This document shows positions 31,663 through 39,491 of a stretch of DNA of 64,000 bases, piece after piece. This DNA comes from Brachybacterium sacelli (GTDB lineage Bacteria; Actinomycetota; Actinomycetes; Actinomycetales; Dermabacteraceae): positions 1,240,001 to 1,304,000 of the forward strand of contig NZ_JAGIOD010000001.1 in the NCBI RefSeq assembly GCF_017876545.1, in the 5' to 3' direction. The position numbers and the translations under genes were made by a program. Positions within the stretch are counted from its first letter, which is position 1, and every line of letters begins with the position of its first letter. The notes under the pieces are model-generated. The model worked only from the letters and a program-made list of their open reading frames with translations. It was not told the DNA's origin and did no database searches.

Positions 31663-32529
31663 TCAGCGGAAGCCGCCGACGACGCCCGGGCTGTCGTATC
31701 CGGACATTCCCGGGGGCATGGCCTGCGCACTCGTCGGCCCCAGGGCGTCCCTGCCCTTCTCGGAGAGCTCGAACCAGGCGATCATGTCCGGTCCGGGCGT
31801 GCGACCGCCGATCGCCTCCCACGTCGTGCCGATGTGCTCGACGACCTCGGCGAGCGGAAGGTTCCACGGCGTGAACCGCCCGTCGGTCACGAATCCCGCG
31901 CGGATCTCACCGCGTCCCAGCAGCCGCCCGAGCAGATCCGGGCCCCGCCGTTCGAACTCGGCGTCCTCCAGCGCTCCGGAGCGCGAGAGCAGGTCCACCA
32001 CGTGCCCCGGATGGATCCAGGTGTGCCGGCCCGTCTCCCGCAGCTGCTCCTCGAGGTCGCTGGGGCGGGACGCTGTGTAGGTGGCCAGCGTCTCCGGGGC
32101 CGCGTGGACGGGGGCGCCGCCGGGCCGCGCGTCGAGCCGCCCCTTCTCCTCGGCACGCAGCCGCGCGCCGCGTGGCCCCTCCAGTCGCCAACGCGGCGGG
32201 GTCGTCAATCGCAGCGGTCCGGCGGGAGTGCTGAGGGCGAGGGCGAGGAAGCCGTCGCCGAGCATCTCTGCCCCCGCGATCGCGGCGCCGAGCAGACGCG
32301 GGTCGCGCAGGCCGACGACGGAGCTCTCCGTCGTCCCTTCGTCGGGACCCTGCGACGGGCCGGCGACCTGCTGGACGCGGGAGTGGAGCACCCAACCGCG
32401 GGCGGTGACGGTCCAGGTCCCGCGGGAGGCCACCCGGGTGTGGACGATCGACTGCCCGACCAGCTCTTCGAGCAGGGGGTGGCTGTGCATCTGGTGCCGG
32501 CCGGACAAGCCGGACAGGAAGCTGGCCAT
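31663..32529 (-). CDS. Conserved-looking protein of unknown function
   Basis: 288 aa, soluble, no signal peptide or membrane helix. It has even composition without low complexity and good actinobacterial codon bias, so it looks real. I recognise no family. The layout resembles a two-part protein: a beta-rich first half (TWTVTARGWVLHSRV, PLRLTTPPRWRLEGP) and a helical second half (RPSDLEEQLRETGRHTW, RGPDLLGRLLGRGEI). ATG 32529 (MASFLSGL) is preferred over 32547. It is divergent from a TetR regulator 49 bases away, which may control it. Confidence 0.6.
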   Translation of the reverse strand: MASFLSGLSGRHQMHSHPLLEELVGQSIVHTRVASRGTWTVTARGWVLHSRVQQVAGPSQGPDEGTTESSVVGLRDPRLLGAAIAGAEMLGDGFLALALSTPAGPLRLTTPPRWRLEGPRGARLRAEEKGRLDARPGGAPVHAAPETLATYTASRPSDLEEQLRETGRHTWIHPGHVVDLLSRSGALEDAEFERRGPDLLGRLLGRGEIRAGFVTDGRFTPWNLPLAEVVEHIGTTWEAIGGRTPGPDMIAWFELSEKGRDALGPTSAQAMPPGMSGYDSPGVVGGFR

Positions 32530-32578
32530 GTGACCATCCTGCCCCAAGCGGGCCCTTCCTGCGGGATAGCATGGAGCA

Positions 32579-33256
32579 ATGCCCAGTACTGAAGGCCGTG
32601 CGCCGGATCCCAGGCCGGCGCGGACGAAGGCGGCGATCTTCGCCGCAGCTCGCGACCTCAGCGCTCATGACGGTGAAGTGACCGTCAATGCGCTCGCCCA
32701 GCGGGCCGGCGTCAGCCGGGCCGCGTTCTACAGCCACTTCTCGGGTCTCGACGACCTGATGGGGGCGATGCTCGGGACGATGTTCGACCGCCAGCAGGAG
32801 CGCGGCGGCGAGCTCGCGGCGCAGGGGCGCAGCATTCAGGAGATGGTGCGGGTCGCGGCGGCGACGATGGTCGCCTACGTCGCCCACCACCAGGCGTTCC
32901 TCCGCGGCGCGCTGGATTGGAAGTTCTCCCACCGCACGTACCTGATCCTCGTCGGCACCCTTTCCAATCTCCATGTCGTGGCGCTGCACCGGCTTCGTGA
33001 CCAGGTGCCGCTGTCCCCGCCGATCTCGCAGATGGCCCGCTACTTCGCGGGCGGCTCGCTCGACCTGCTGATCCAGTGGCTCGTCGACACCGAGGAGGAC
33101 GCCCGGGAGGGCCGTGAGCTCGCGCGGGAGCCGCTGCTGGCCGCCGTGCTGCGGATGCTGCCGAGCTGGTACACGGGTCTCGGGCCCGAGGACCCGATCC
33201 CCGAGGATCTGGCGCTGGAGTGGCTGGTCGCCGACCCGGAGGCGGGCACCTCCTGA
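32579..33256 (+). CDS. TetR/AcrR-family transcriptional regulator
   Basis: 225 aa. The N-terminal helix-turn-helix (about residues 14-60) reads TKAAIFAAARDL and VNALAQRAGVSRAAFYSHF, the classic TetR pattern. The C-terminal ligand/dimerisation region is helical and unlike named subfamilies. It lies divergently 49 bases from the unknown gene at 31663. A TAGCAT box (32567-32572) ends six bases before the ATG, suggesting a leaderless transcript, and may overlap its own operator. Confidence 0.9.
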   Translation: MPSTEGRAPDPRPARTKAAIFAAARDLSAHDGEVTVNALAQRAGVSRAAFYSHFSGLDDLMGAMLGTMFDRQQERGGELAAQGRSIQEMVRVAAATMVAYVAHHQAFLRGALDWKFSHRTYLILVGTLSNLHVVALHRLRDQVPLSPPISQMARYFAGGSLDLLIQWLVDTEEDAREGRELAREPLLAAVLRMLPSWYTGLGPEDPIPEDLALEWLVADPEAGTS

Positions 33257-33311
33257 ACGACCCGCGGTGAGGGACGGGCGGGAGGAGCTCGAGCCCTCCG
33301 GCAGAGCCTGA

Positions 33312-34673
33312 TCAGCAGTCGCGGGCCAGGCGCAGCAGCACCCGCGCCCCGAACCGCACCGCCTCCACCGGCACCCGCTCGTCGACCCCGTGGAACAGTG
33401 GGGCGAAATCCAGGTCCGCGGGCAGCTGCAGGGGGGCGAAGCCGTAGCCGGTGATGCCCAGCTCGCGGGAGAGCGCCTTGTTGTCGGTGCCGCCGCTGAG
33501 GCAGTAGGGCAGCACCCGGGACCCGGGGTCCTCCGCCTGGATCGAGCGGGTCATCACGTCCACGAGCGCCCCCTCGCGCGGTGAGTCCACGGAGTTGCCG
33601 ATGTCGTCGACGATCACCTCGACGTGCTCACCGGTCAGCCGGTCCAGCAGGGCGAGCAGCTCGTCCTGGTGCCCGGGCAAAAAGCGGGCGTCGAAGGTGG
33701 CCTCGGCCGTCTGCGGGATCACGTTGCCCTTGTAGCCGGCGTCCAGCATGGTCAGGTTCGTCGAGTCGCTGAGCGTGCCCGAGACGAACTGGCGCGCCCC
33801 GCCCAGCAGCGGCAGGAAGGAGGCGATGTCGTCCTCGTCCCAGCCGATGCCGGTGATCTCGGTGACCCCGTCGAAGAGGGAGCGCACGCTCGCGATGTAC
33901 TCGGTGGGGAAGACGTGGTCGTCGATCGCGGCGATCGCGCGGGACAGGCGCACGATGGCGTTCTCGTGGTTGGGGACCGAGCCGTGCCCGGCCCGGCCCG
34001 TCGCCCGCAGGTGACCCCACACCAGGCCCTTTTCGGCGGTCTGCAGGAGATAGGCGCGCACGTCCTGGCCGGTGTCCTTCTCCGGCAGGGTGATCGAGTA
34101 GCCGCCGACCTCGCTGATGGCCTCCGACATGCCGTCGAAGAGCTCGGGGCGATGCTCGACGATCCACTCCGAGCCCCAGATCCCGCGGTTCTCCTCGTCG
34201 GCGAAGAAGGCGAACAACAGGTCCCGCGGCGGCGTCTGCCCGGTACGGGCCAGATGCCGGGCCAGCGCCAGGACCATCGCGACCATGTCCTTCATGTCCA
34301 CGGCGCCGCGGCCGTAGATCATGCCGTCGCTGATCTCGGCGCCGAAGGGGTCGACCGACCAGTCCTCGGCGCGGGCGGGCACCACGTCGAGATGTCCGTG
34401 CAGGATCAGGCCACCGCGCGAGCTGTCCCGGCCCGGCATCCGCGCGAACACGCTGGGCCTGCCCGGCGCGGACTCGTGCACCTCGGGTCGAAGGCCCACT
34501 TCGCGCAGCTTCGCGACCACGAACTCGGCCGCCTCCGTCTCGCCCCGACCCCAGGTCGCGGGATCGTTGCCGCCGAAGTTGGTGGTGTCGATCCGGATCA
34601 GCTCGCGGGTGAACTCCACCGCCTCGTCCTGCAGCTGGACGAGCTCCTCGGCGGTCGGGTCGGCGATCGGCAT
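33312..34673 (-). CDS. M20 family metallopeptidase (dipeptidase/deacylase-like)
   Basis: 453 aa. The metal site is visible: GLILHGHLDVVPA (first His-x-Asp), GRGAVDMKDMVAM (bridging Asp), FADEENRG (catalytic Glu pair) and a C-terminal LFHGVDERV His. The lid domain contains GRAGHGSVPN. These dinuclear zinc enzymes hydrolyse dipeptides, N-acyl amino acids or related amides; actinobacterial members are often annotated as M20/M25/M40. The substrate is unknown. Confidence 0.9.
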   Translation of the reverse strand: MPIADPTAEELVQLQDEAVEFTRELIRIDTTNFGGNDPATWGRGETEAAEFVVAKLREVGLRPEVHESAPGRPSVFARMPGRDSSRGGLILHGHLDVVPARAEDWSVDPFGAEISDGMIYGRGAVDMKDMVAMVLALARHLARTGQTPPRDLLFAFFADEENRGIWGSEWIVEHRPELFDGMSEAISEVGGYSITLPEKDTGQDVRAYLLQTAEKGLVWGHLRATGRAGHGSVPNHENAIVRLSRAIAAIDDHVFPTEYIASVRSLFDGVTEITGIGWDEDDIASFLPLLGGARQFVSGTLSDSTNLTMLDAGYKGNVIPQTAEATFDARFLPGHQDELLALLDRLTGEHVEVIVDDIGNSVDSPREGALVDVMTRSIQAEDPGSRVLPYCLSGGTDNKALSRELGITGYGFAPLQLPADLDFAPLFHGVDERVPVEAVRFGARVLLRLARDC

Positions 34674-34755
34674 GCGGGGTCCTCCTCGGGGTCGGGACCC
34701 TCACCGTACTCGGCGGGGCGGAGGACCCGCCCGCGGTCTCAGGAGGACCGGGGTC

Positions 34756-35247
34756 TCAGGAGGAGGAGCGCTCGAGGTGGGCGCGCACGAACCACTGGAA
34801 CTTCTCCAGCCCGCGGGTCTGCTCGATGAGGATGTCCTCGGTGAGCGGATCGAGCTCGCCGGCCAGGGTGATGGCCTTGCGGTTCGAGGCGATGATGCCG
34901 TCGTAGACCTCGTCGAGGGCATGCAGGTGCTCCTGCGTGTCGGCCTTGCCGAGCGTGTAGTCGGACCAGCTGCGCTCGGCGACCAGGCGCCCGGGGGTGC
35001 CGACGGGGGAGCCGCCCAGCTGCGCGATGCGCTCGGCGAGGTCGTCGGCATCGCCGCGCACCTCCTCGACCTGCGGGTCGAGCATCTCGTGGACCGCGAT
35101 GAAGTGGGGCCCTGTGACGTTCCAATGCGCGTGCTTGAGGGTCAGCTGCAGGTCGTTCATCGCATGCAGGCGGTCCTGCAGCGTCTCGACCAGGCGCACG
35201 GAGTCGTCCGTGCCGAGTCCGGGAACGGTGTACGAGAGGTCAGCCAT
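34756..35247 (-). CDS. dps: Dps-family ferroxidase / DNA-protection protein
   Basis: 163 aa. The inter-subunit ferroxidase centre of Dps is complete: His41, His53, Asp57, Asp68 and Glu72 have the same spacing as E. coli His51/His63/Asp67/Asp78/Glu82. The AHWNVTGPHF block is diagnostic. It should form a dodecamer that oxidises Fe(II) with peroxide and stores iron in stationary phase. There is no long Lys-rich N-terminal tail, so direct DNA binding is uncertain. Confidence 0.93.
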   Translation of the reverse strand: MADLSYTVPGLGTDDSVRLVETLQDRLHAMNDLQLTLKHAHWNVTGPHFIAVHEMLDPQVEEVRGDADDLAERIAQLGGSPVGTPGRLVAERSWSDYTLGKADTQEHLHALDEVYDGIIASNRKAITLAGELDPLTEDILIEQTRGLEKFQWFVRAHLERSSS

Positions 35248-35415
35248 GTCGTCTCCTCCGAGAGGGTGCGAGTGATCGTGGGTCGATCCTCGTACGGGTC
35301 AACGCTCCGGGGAAGGGCTGGTGTTCCCGCGTGCACGATTCCCTCGGACCGATCGGTACGAGGCCGTCCGTACGATGGAGGTCCATCCGTCCGCAGATCC
35401 GCAGGAGGTGCCTCC

Positions 35416-36258
35416 GTGAAGCCGCTCGATGCGCTGAGAGGACGACTCGTCGCCGTCCCGGCCGCCGTGCGCCGTCGTTCCCGGGATGCCGCCTCGCGCT
35501 CTCGGATCCTCGCCGACGCCCGGGCTCTCTCTCCGGACATCCCGCGCGCCGCCGACGCGGGCCATCTGATCCGCGCCGCCCGCCGGCTCGTGCGCCGTGC
35601 AGCGCAGGACGAGTTCGCGCGCGAGGGTGTCACCCAGGTGCGCCTGCCCGAGGAGATGGGCCGCGCCGAACTGCGGCGAGCGGACGTTCCCGGGGAGGCG
35701 AGCTTCCAGGCCTTCGTCGAGGACGTGCTCTCCGCGCTCGACATCGCCCCCACCGTGCTCGAGCGCGACGATGCGGTGGAACTGGCCGCGGCGCCGACCT
35801 CTGCCGACGGGTACGGGCTGTCCCCGGAGGTGGCCGCGGACCTCGCCTCCTACCTGCTGAGCCGGGCCTTCGAGCTCGACGAGGAGTGCTCCGACGTCGG
35901 GGAGTTCTTCGACGCCCAGGCGCAGAGGATCCGGGAGGACGTGCGCGCGGCACTGGTGCGGCAGGTGAAGGTGCCGCTCGAGCTGAAGGTCGCGCGCGAT
36001 CGGCATCGGCGGATCGAGACCGGGGAGCCGGACGCGGAGAACTTCGCCTCTCCCGTCGGCGGCCCGGGGGACGCTGACGCGACCGACGAGGAGCGGCAGG
36101 GCTTCGGGCAGCGGGCGCAGGCCGCCTACGACTTCGCGCAGTCGGAGGCCGGCCGGGCCACCTTCGGCGCCCTGCGCACCGGGGCCGAGAAGGCCTACGA
36201 GAAGTACGGCAAGGGCGAGGGAAGGGCGGGCGGGACCGGCTCCGGCGCGAAGCGCTGA
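35416..36258 (+). CDS. Hydrophilic helical protein of unknown function
   Basis: 280 aa, no signal or membrane segment, rich in Arg, Ala and Glu, mostly predicted helix. I do not recognise a family. Visible blocks are ADAGHLIRAARRLVRRAAQD and a C-terminal tail with AQAAYDFAQSEAGRATFG and a Gly/Lys-rich end. The GTG at 35416 has GGAGG eight bases upstream. It is divergent from dps; the ~170 bases between them hold the short dyad GTACG-N8-CGTAC. Stress-related co-regulation with dps is possible but unproven. Confidence 0.55.
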   Translation: MKPLDALRGRLVAVPAAVRRRSRDAASRSRILADARALSPDIPRAADAGHLIRAARRLVRRAAQDEFAREGVTQVRLPEEMGRAELRRADVPGEASFQAFVEDVLSALDIAPTVLERDDAVELAAAPTSADGYGLSPEVAADLASYLLSRAFELDEECSDVGEFFDAQAQRIREDVRAALVRQVKVPLELKVARDRHRRIETGEPDAENFASPVGGPGDADATDEERQGFGQRAQAAYDFAQSEAGRATFGALRTGAEKAYEKYGKGEGRAGGTGSGAKR

Positions 36259-36262
36259 GCGC

Positions 36263-37093
36263 TCAGTCCTGTCCGGCCGACGTCGGGGCCGGGCCGGCGA
36301 GGATCGTGTAGATGCCGTGGCGGGTCTCCTCGAGCAGCGTCGCGACCTGACGTACCTGCTCGTCGCTGCCCGAACGAGCGACCTCCCGCACTGCGCCGAG
36401 CAGCCCCTGCCCGAGCTCGCGCAGGTCGAGGAGCTCGTCGTCCGCGGAATGCGCGGCCGGGGGGAACGGGTCGGGCCAGGTGGAGGAGTGCTCCTCGACA
36501 TGGGCGCGTCCGGACTCCGTGAGGCTCGCGAGCTTGCGCCCGCCGACCTTCTCGGTGATGACCAGGCCTTCGTCCTCGAGCTGGCTGAGCGTGGGGTAGA
36601 TGGCCCCGGGGCTCGGACGCCAGCGGCTGCCGGTGCGTTCGGTGATGGTCTGCATCAGCTGATAGCCGTGCATCGGCTCCTCGGCGAGCAGCAGCAGCAC
36701 GGCGGTGCGCACGTCCCCGCGGGGCGCCCGGTGCGGTCCGCGACGCTCGCCGCCGCCGCGGGGGCCGCCGCCGCCGCGGGGGCCGCCGCCGCGAGGACCG
36801 CGACCTCCTCCACGCGGTCCGCGGGCGCCGAACTCGCCGTCCGGGCCGCCGACGAAGGCGACTCCGTCGGGCCCTCCGCGTCGACCGGGCGCGCCGCCCC
36901 ATCGCCCGGGGCCGTCGAAGCCGTCCGGGCCGCGGCGTCCGCGACCGCCTCCGCGAGGTCCGCGGCCGTCACCGCGGCGAGAGTCCCCGCCGTCGGTTCC
37001 CGTCGGGTCGTGGGGCCCGTCGTGATGGCGGCGGCCGGCGCGGTCGATGTCGTCCCCGAAGCGGGGCTGGTGAAATGGGTGTTGGTGTCGCAT
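36263..37093 (-). CDS. PadR-family regulator with an RG-rich disordered N-terminal tail
   Basis: 276 aa. The C-terminal half is a PadR winged helix: AVLLLLAEEPMHGYQLMQTI, RPSPGAIYPTLSQLEDEGLV and KLASLTESGRAHVEEH, followed by a helical dimerisation region. The first ~125 residues are extremely Gly/Arg/Pro-rich with repeated RGG and PRGGG units (for example GPRGGGRGPRGGGPRGGG), plus a His-rich start. They are intrinsically disordered. ATG 37093 has GGAAGGGGG upstream. GTG 37126 would place the coding start on the operator palindrome and is rejected. Confidence 0.88.
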   Translation of the reverse strand: MRHQHPFHQPRFGDDIDRAGRRHHDGPHDPTGTDGGDSRRGDGRGPRGGGRGRRGPDGFDGPGRWGGAPGRRGGPDGVAFVGGPDGEFGARGPRGGGRGPRGGGPRGGGGPRGGGERRGPHRAPRGDVRTAVLLLLAEEPMHGYQLMQTITERTGSRWRPSPGAIYPTLSQLEDEGLVITEKVGGRKLASLTESGRAHVEEHSSTWPDPFPPAAHSADDELLDLRELGQGLLGAVREVARSGSDEQVRQVATLLEETRHGIYTILAGPAPTSAGQD

Positions 37094-37124
37094 GGGGCGA
37101 CCCCCTTCCTGTCGATGTGCTATC

Positions 37125-37136
37125 ACGATATATCGT
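37125..37136. promoter_or_regulatory. Candidate PadR operator (ACGATATATCGT)
   Basis: A perfect 12-bp palindrome in an A/T-rich patch 31 bases upstream of the PadR start. PadR proteins commonly autoregulate through A/T-rich palindromes of this kind. Assignment is inferred from position. Confidence 0.6.
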
Positions 37137-37176
37137 TATGTATCGCAGGACAAGGGGGGCTGCGTCACGAGAGTGA

Positions 37177-37210
37177 GCGGCGCCGGGTCCCGATCGGGTC
37201 CCGGCGCCGC
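37177..37210 (-). terminator. Terminator after the sseA-sufE operon
   Basis: Inverted repeat GCGGCGCCGGGTCCC (37177-37191) and GGGTCCCGGCGCCGC (37196-37210): a 15-bp stem with one T-T mismatch and a 4-base loop. It begins 22 bases after the sufE stop on the minus strand. There is no U-tract. Confidence 0.65.
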
Positions 37211-37231
37211 GATGATCAGCGGATCAGCAGG

Positions 37232-37684
37232 TCAGAGGGTGGCCTTGGCGCGGATCTGGCGCTTGATGCGGGCGAGCATCCCGGCCATGCCGTTCAGCCG
37301 CAGCGGGCTGACGACCTCTGCGAGGCCGAGCTGACCGGTCACCGCGTCGGGGGTCGCGAGCACCTCGCCGACGCTGCGGCCGTCGAGCGCCTCCGCGAGG
37401 ATCGCCGCGAAGCCGCGGGTGGTCGGTGCTTCCCGCGGGGCGGAGAAGAACAGTCGCGCGGTCGCCTCGCTGCCGGCGCCCTCCACCTCGGTGACCAGGA
37501 AGATCGGCGACTGGCACTCCGGCACCGGCTCGAGCAGCTCGGGATGATCCGCGTAGCGCTCCGGGAGCTCGGGCAGGGACTGGGAGAACTCCAGCAGCAG
37601 CTGCAGGCGGTCCTTCCCGCCCAGGGCGTGGAAGTCGTCCGCGATCTCGGCGAACGGTTCGGGCAGGGCGGTGCCGTCGTTCAT
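37232..37684 (-). CDS. sufE: SufE-family sulfur acceptor protein
   Basis: 150 aa, a SufE domain with the sulfur-accepting Cys57 in [10 protein letters not shown] (family pattern GCQS). The [16 protein letters not shown] helix and a C-terminal [13 protein letters not shown] region match the family. SufE takes persulfide sulfur from a desulfurase or rhodanese and hands it on for Fe-S or other sulfur chemistry. It overlaps the upstream sulfurtransferase gene by four bases (ATGA), so the two are made together, an arrangement also seen in other actinobacteria. Confidence 0.9.
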   Translation of the reverse strand: MNDGTALPEPFAEIADDFHALGGKDRLQLLLEFSQSLPELPERYADHPELLEPVPECQSPIFLVTEVEGAGSEATARLFFSAPREAPTTRGFAAILAEALDGRSVGEVLATPDAVTGQLGLAEVVSPLRLNGMAGMLARIKRQIRAKATL

Positions 37685-38595
37685 CGGGTGGGGACCTCGC
37701 CCGCCTCGGTGCCGACGGCGATGGGCAGGCGCACGGCGTTGCCCCACTCGGTCCAGGAGCCGTCGTAGTTGCGCACGCTGTCGAAGCCGAGGAGGTAGCG
37801 CAGCACGAACCAGGTGTGCGAGGAGCGCTCTCCGATGCGGCAGTACGCGATCACCGGGGCGGAGGGGTCGAAGCCGAGCTCGCCCTGATAGATCGCCTCG
37901 AGGTCGGCCCGGGACTTGAAGCGGCCGTCCTCGGCGGCGGCGCGGGCCCACGGCACCGAGCGGGCCGAGGGGATGTGGCCGCCGCGCACGGTGCCCTCCT
38001 GCGGGTAGTCCGGCATGTGAGTGCGCTCGCCGGAGTACTCCTGCGGCGAGCGCACGTCGACCAGCTGACCGCCGAGGAAGTCCACCACGTCCTCGCGGAA
38101 AGCGCGGATCGGGGCGTCCTCGCGCGGGAGGACCGGATAGCCCGTGGTGGCTACGGGGGAGGCGTCGGTCGAGGTCGTCAGCTCGCGACCCTCGGCCTCC
38201 CAGGCGGCGCGGCCGCCGTCGAGCAGACGCACGTCGGCATGGCCGAACAGCTCGAACACCCACAGGGCGTAGGCCGCCCACCAGTTGGACTTGTCCCCGT
38301 AGATCACCACGGTGGTCCCGCGGGTGATGCCGGAGGCGTCCATGAGCTTCGCGAAGCCGGCGCCGTCGACGTAGTCGCGGGTGACGGGGTCGTTGAGGTC
38401 CAGATGCCAGTCGATCTTCACTGCGCCGGGGATGTGACCGGTCTCGTACAGCAGCACGTCCTCGTCGGATTCGACGACGACGAGATCAGCGCGGTCCCCG
38501 GCGCCGAGCCTATCCGCCAGCCACTGGGTGGTCACGAGCTTCTCGGGGTGGGCGTACTCCTGCAGGGCGGGAGTCGGGTCGGCGGGAACGGTCAT
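37681..38595 (-). CDS. sseA: Thiosulfate/3-mercaptopyruvate sulfurtransferase (two rhodanese domains)
   Basis: 304 aa with tandem rhodanese domains. The first (about 15-140) is inactive and the second carries the active-site loop [11 protein letters not shown] with Cys252. The signature [16 protein letters not shown] is also present. It forms a Cys-persulfide from thiosulfate or mercaptopyruvate and probably delivers it to the coupled SufE. ATG 38595 follows from the family N-terminus. A palindrome at 38621-38634 sits in its promoter region. Confidence 0.9.
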   Translation of the reverse strand: MTVPADPTPALQEYAHPEKLVTTQWLADRLGAGDRADLVVVESDEDVLLYETGHIPGAVKIDWHLDLNDPVTRDYVDGAGFAKLMDASGITRGTTVVIYGDKSNWWAAYALWVFELFGHADVRLLDGGRAAWEAEGRELTTSTDASPVATTGYPVLPREDAPIRAFREDVVDFLGGQLVDVRSPQEYSGERTHMPDYPQEGTVRGGHIPSARSVPWARAAAEDGRFKSRADLEAIYQGELGFDPSAPVIAYCRIGERSSHTWFVLRYLLGFDSVRNYDGSWTEWGNAVRLPIAVGTEAGEVPTR

Positions 38596-38620
38596 GGAAG
38601 CACCTCTCGAACGCTGGATG

Positions 38621-38634
38621 GACTGGGTCCAGTC
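38621..38634. promoter_or_regulatory. Inverted repeat upstream of sseA (GACTGG-GT-CCAGTC)
   Basis: A perfect 6-bp dyad with a 2-base centre, 26 bases upstream of the sseA ATG. It could be an operator for the sulfur-transfer operon; no regulator is identified. Confidence 0.4.
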
Positions 38635-38864
38635 TGTCACCACAGCCCGGGCAGTGGGGGATCGTGAACTGCGCCGGCAGCGGACGACGGCCTCCGCTGC
38701 CCGGCCGGCGCGGCCGGATGGACGACGTTCTGCTGGCGTGGGCACCGGTGCTGTCGGCGAGACCGGTCGTGGCGGGACATCTCTGGCATTCCGCGGCCGG
38801 GCGGGGAGGGGGTTTCGGAGGTTCGGCTCTTCCCCCGGCCGCCTCCGGCTCCTACGGTGGCCCC

Positions 38865-39287
38865 ATGGAGAACCTTGAGCAGGAACCCATCACCCCCCGA
38901 CTCGACCTGATCATCCTCGACTGCCCCGATGCGATGGAGCTGGCGACCTTCTACTCGGGCCTGATGAGGTGGCCGCTCGAGGACGGCTCGGACGGTGACT
39001 GGGCGACGCTCGCCCCGCCGCGCGGGGGCATCACCCCGGAGAACCCCGACGGCGAGGCCGCCCTCGCCTTCCAGCGGATCGACGACTACCAGCGGCCCAC
39101 CTGGCCGGGTGGCTCCCACCCCCAGCAGATCCACCTGGACCTCTCCGTGCCCGACATCGACGCGGCCGAGCCGCAGGTGCTCGCGCTCGGGGCGACGGTC
39201 CACGAGCACCAGCCCTCGACCTCCGGCAGCTTCCGGGTCTACACGGACCCGGCGGGGCACCCCTTCTGCCTGATCCGCGGCGCCTGA
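38865..39287 (+). CDS. VOC-superfamily (glyoxalase-like) protein
   Basis: 140 aa with the two beta-alpha-beta-beta-beta modules of the vicinal-oxygen-chelate fold: [20 protein letters not shown] at the start, then [21 protein letters not shown] and [15 protein letters not shown]. It belongs to the actinobacterial glyoxalase/bleomycin-resistance-like group of unknown substrate. A TACGGT box (38853-38858) lies six bases before the ATG with no Shine-Dalgarno, suggesting leaderless expression. Confidence 0.85.
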   Translation: MENLEQEPITPRLDLIILDCPDAMELATFYSGLMRWPLEDGSDGDWATLAPPRGGITPENPDGEAALAFQRIDDYQRPTWPGGSHPQQIHLDLSVPDIDAAEPQVLALGATVHEHQPSTSGSFRVYTDPAGHPFCLIRGA

Positions 39288-39491
39288 GGGCTCCGGGCCC
39301 GCCCGGGCGATCGTGAACGGTTGGGTGGCACGAGTTCCCACGGGGTTCACCGCGGGGCCGCCGGGTCGTGGCCGGGTCGGCCTAGCGTGGGAGCGCTTCC
39401 AGGCGCCGGCGCCAGGCACCGGCTCCGCGCACCGCCGAGGGTCGTGCGCCGTCCCGTCCGCCCCCACGTCCCGATCCCGAGGAGACGCGCC

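Noticed and set aside
34736..34766. Near-duplicate GGTCT(C)AGGAGGA at the dps stop codon
   Set aside because: Short imperfect duplication with no clear function; probably replication slippage.
36316..37768. 483-codon plus-strand frame opposite padR and sufE
   Set aside because: It is the antisense of an RG-repeat region and of SufE, with Ala/Gly-rich low complexity and no ribosome-binding site.
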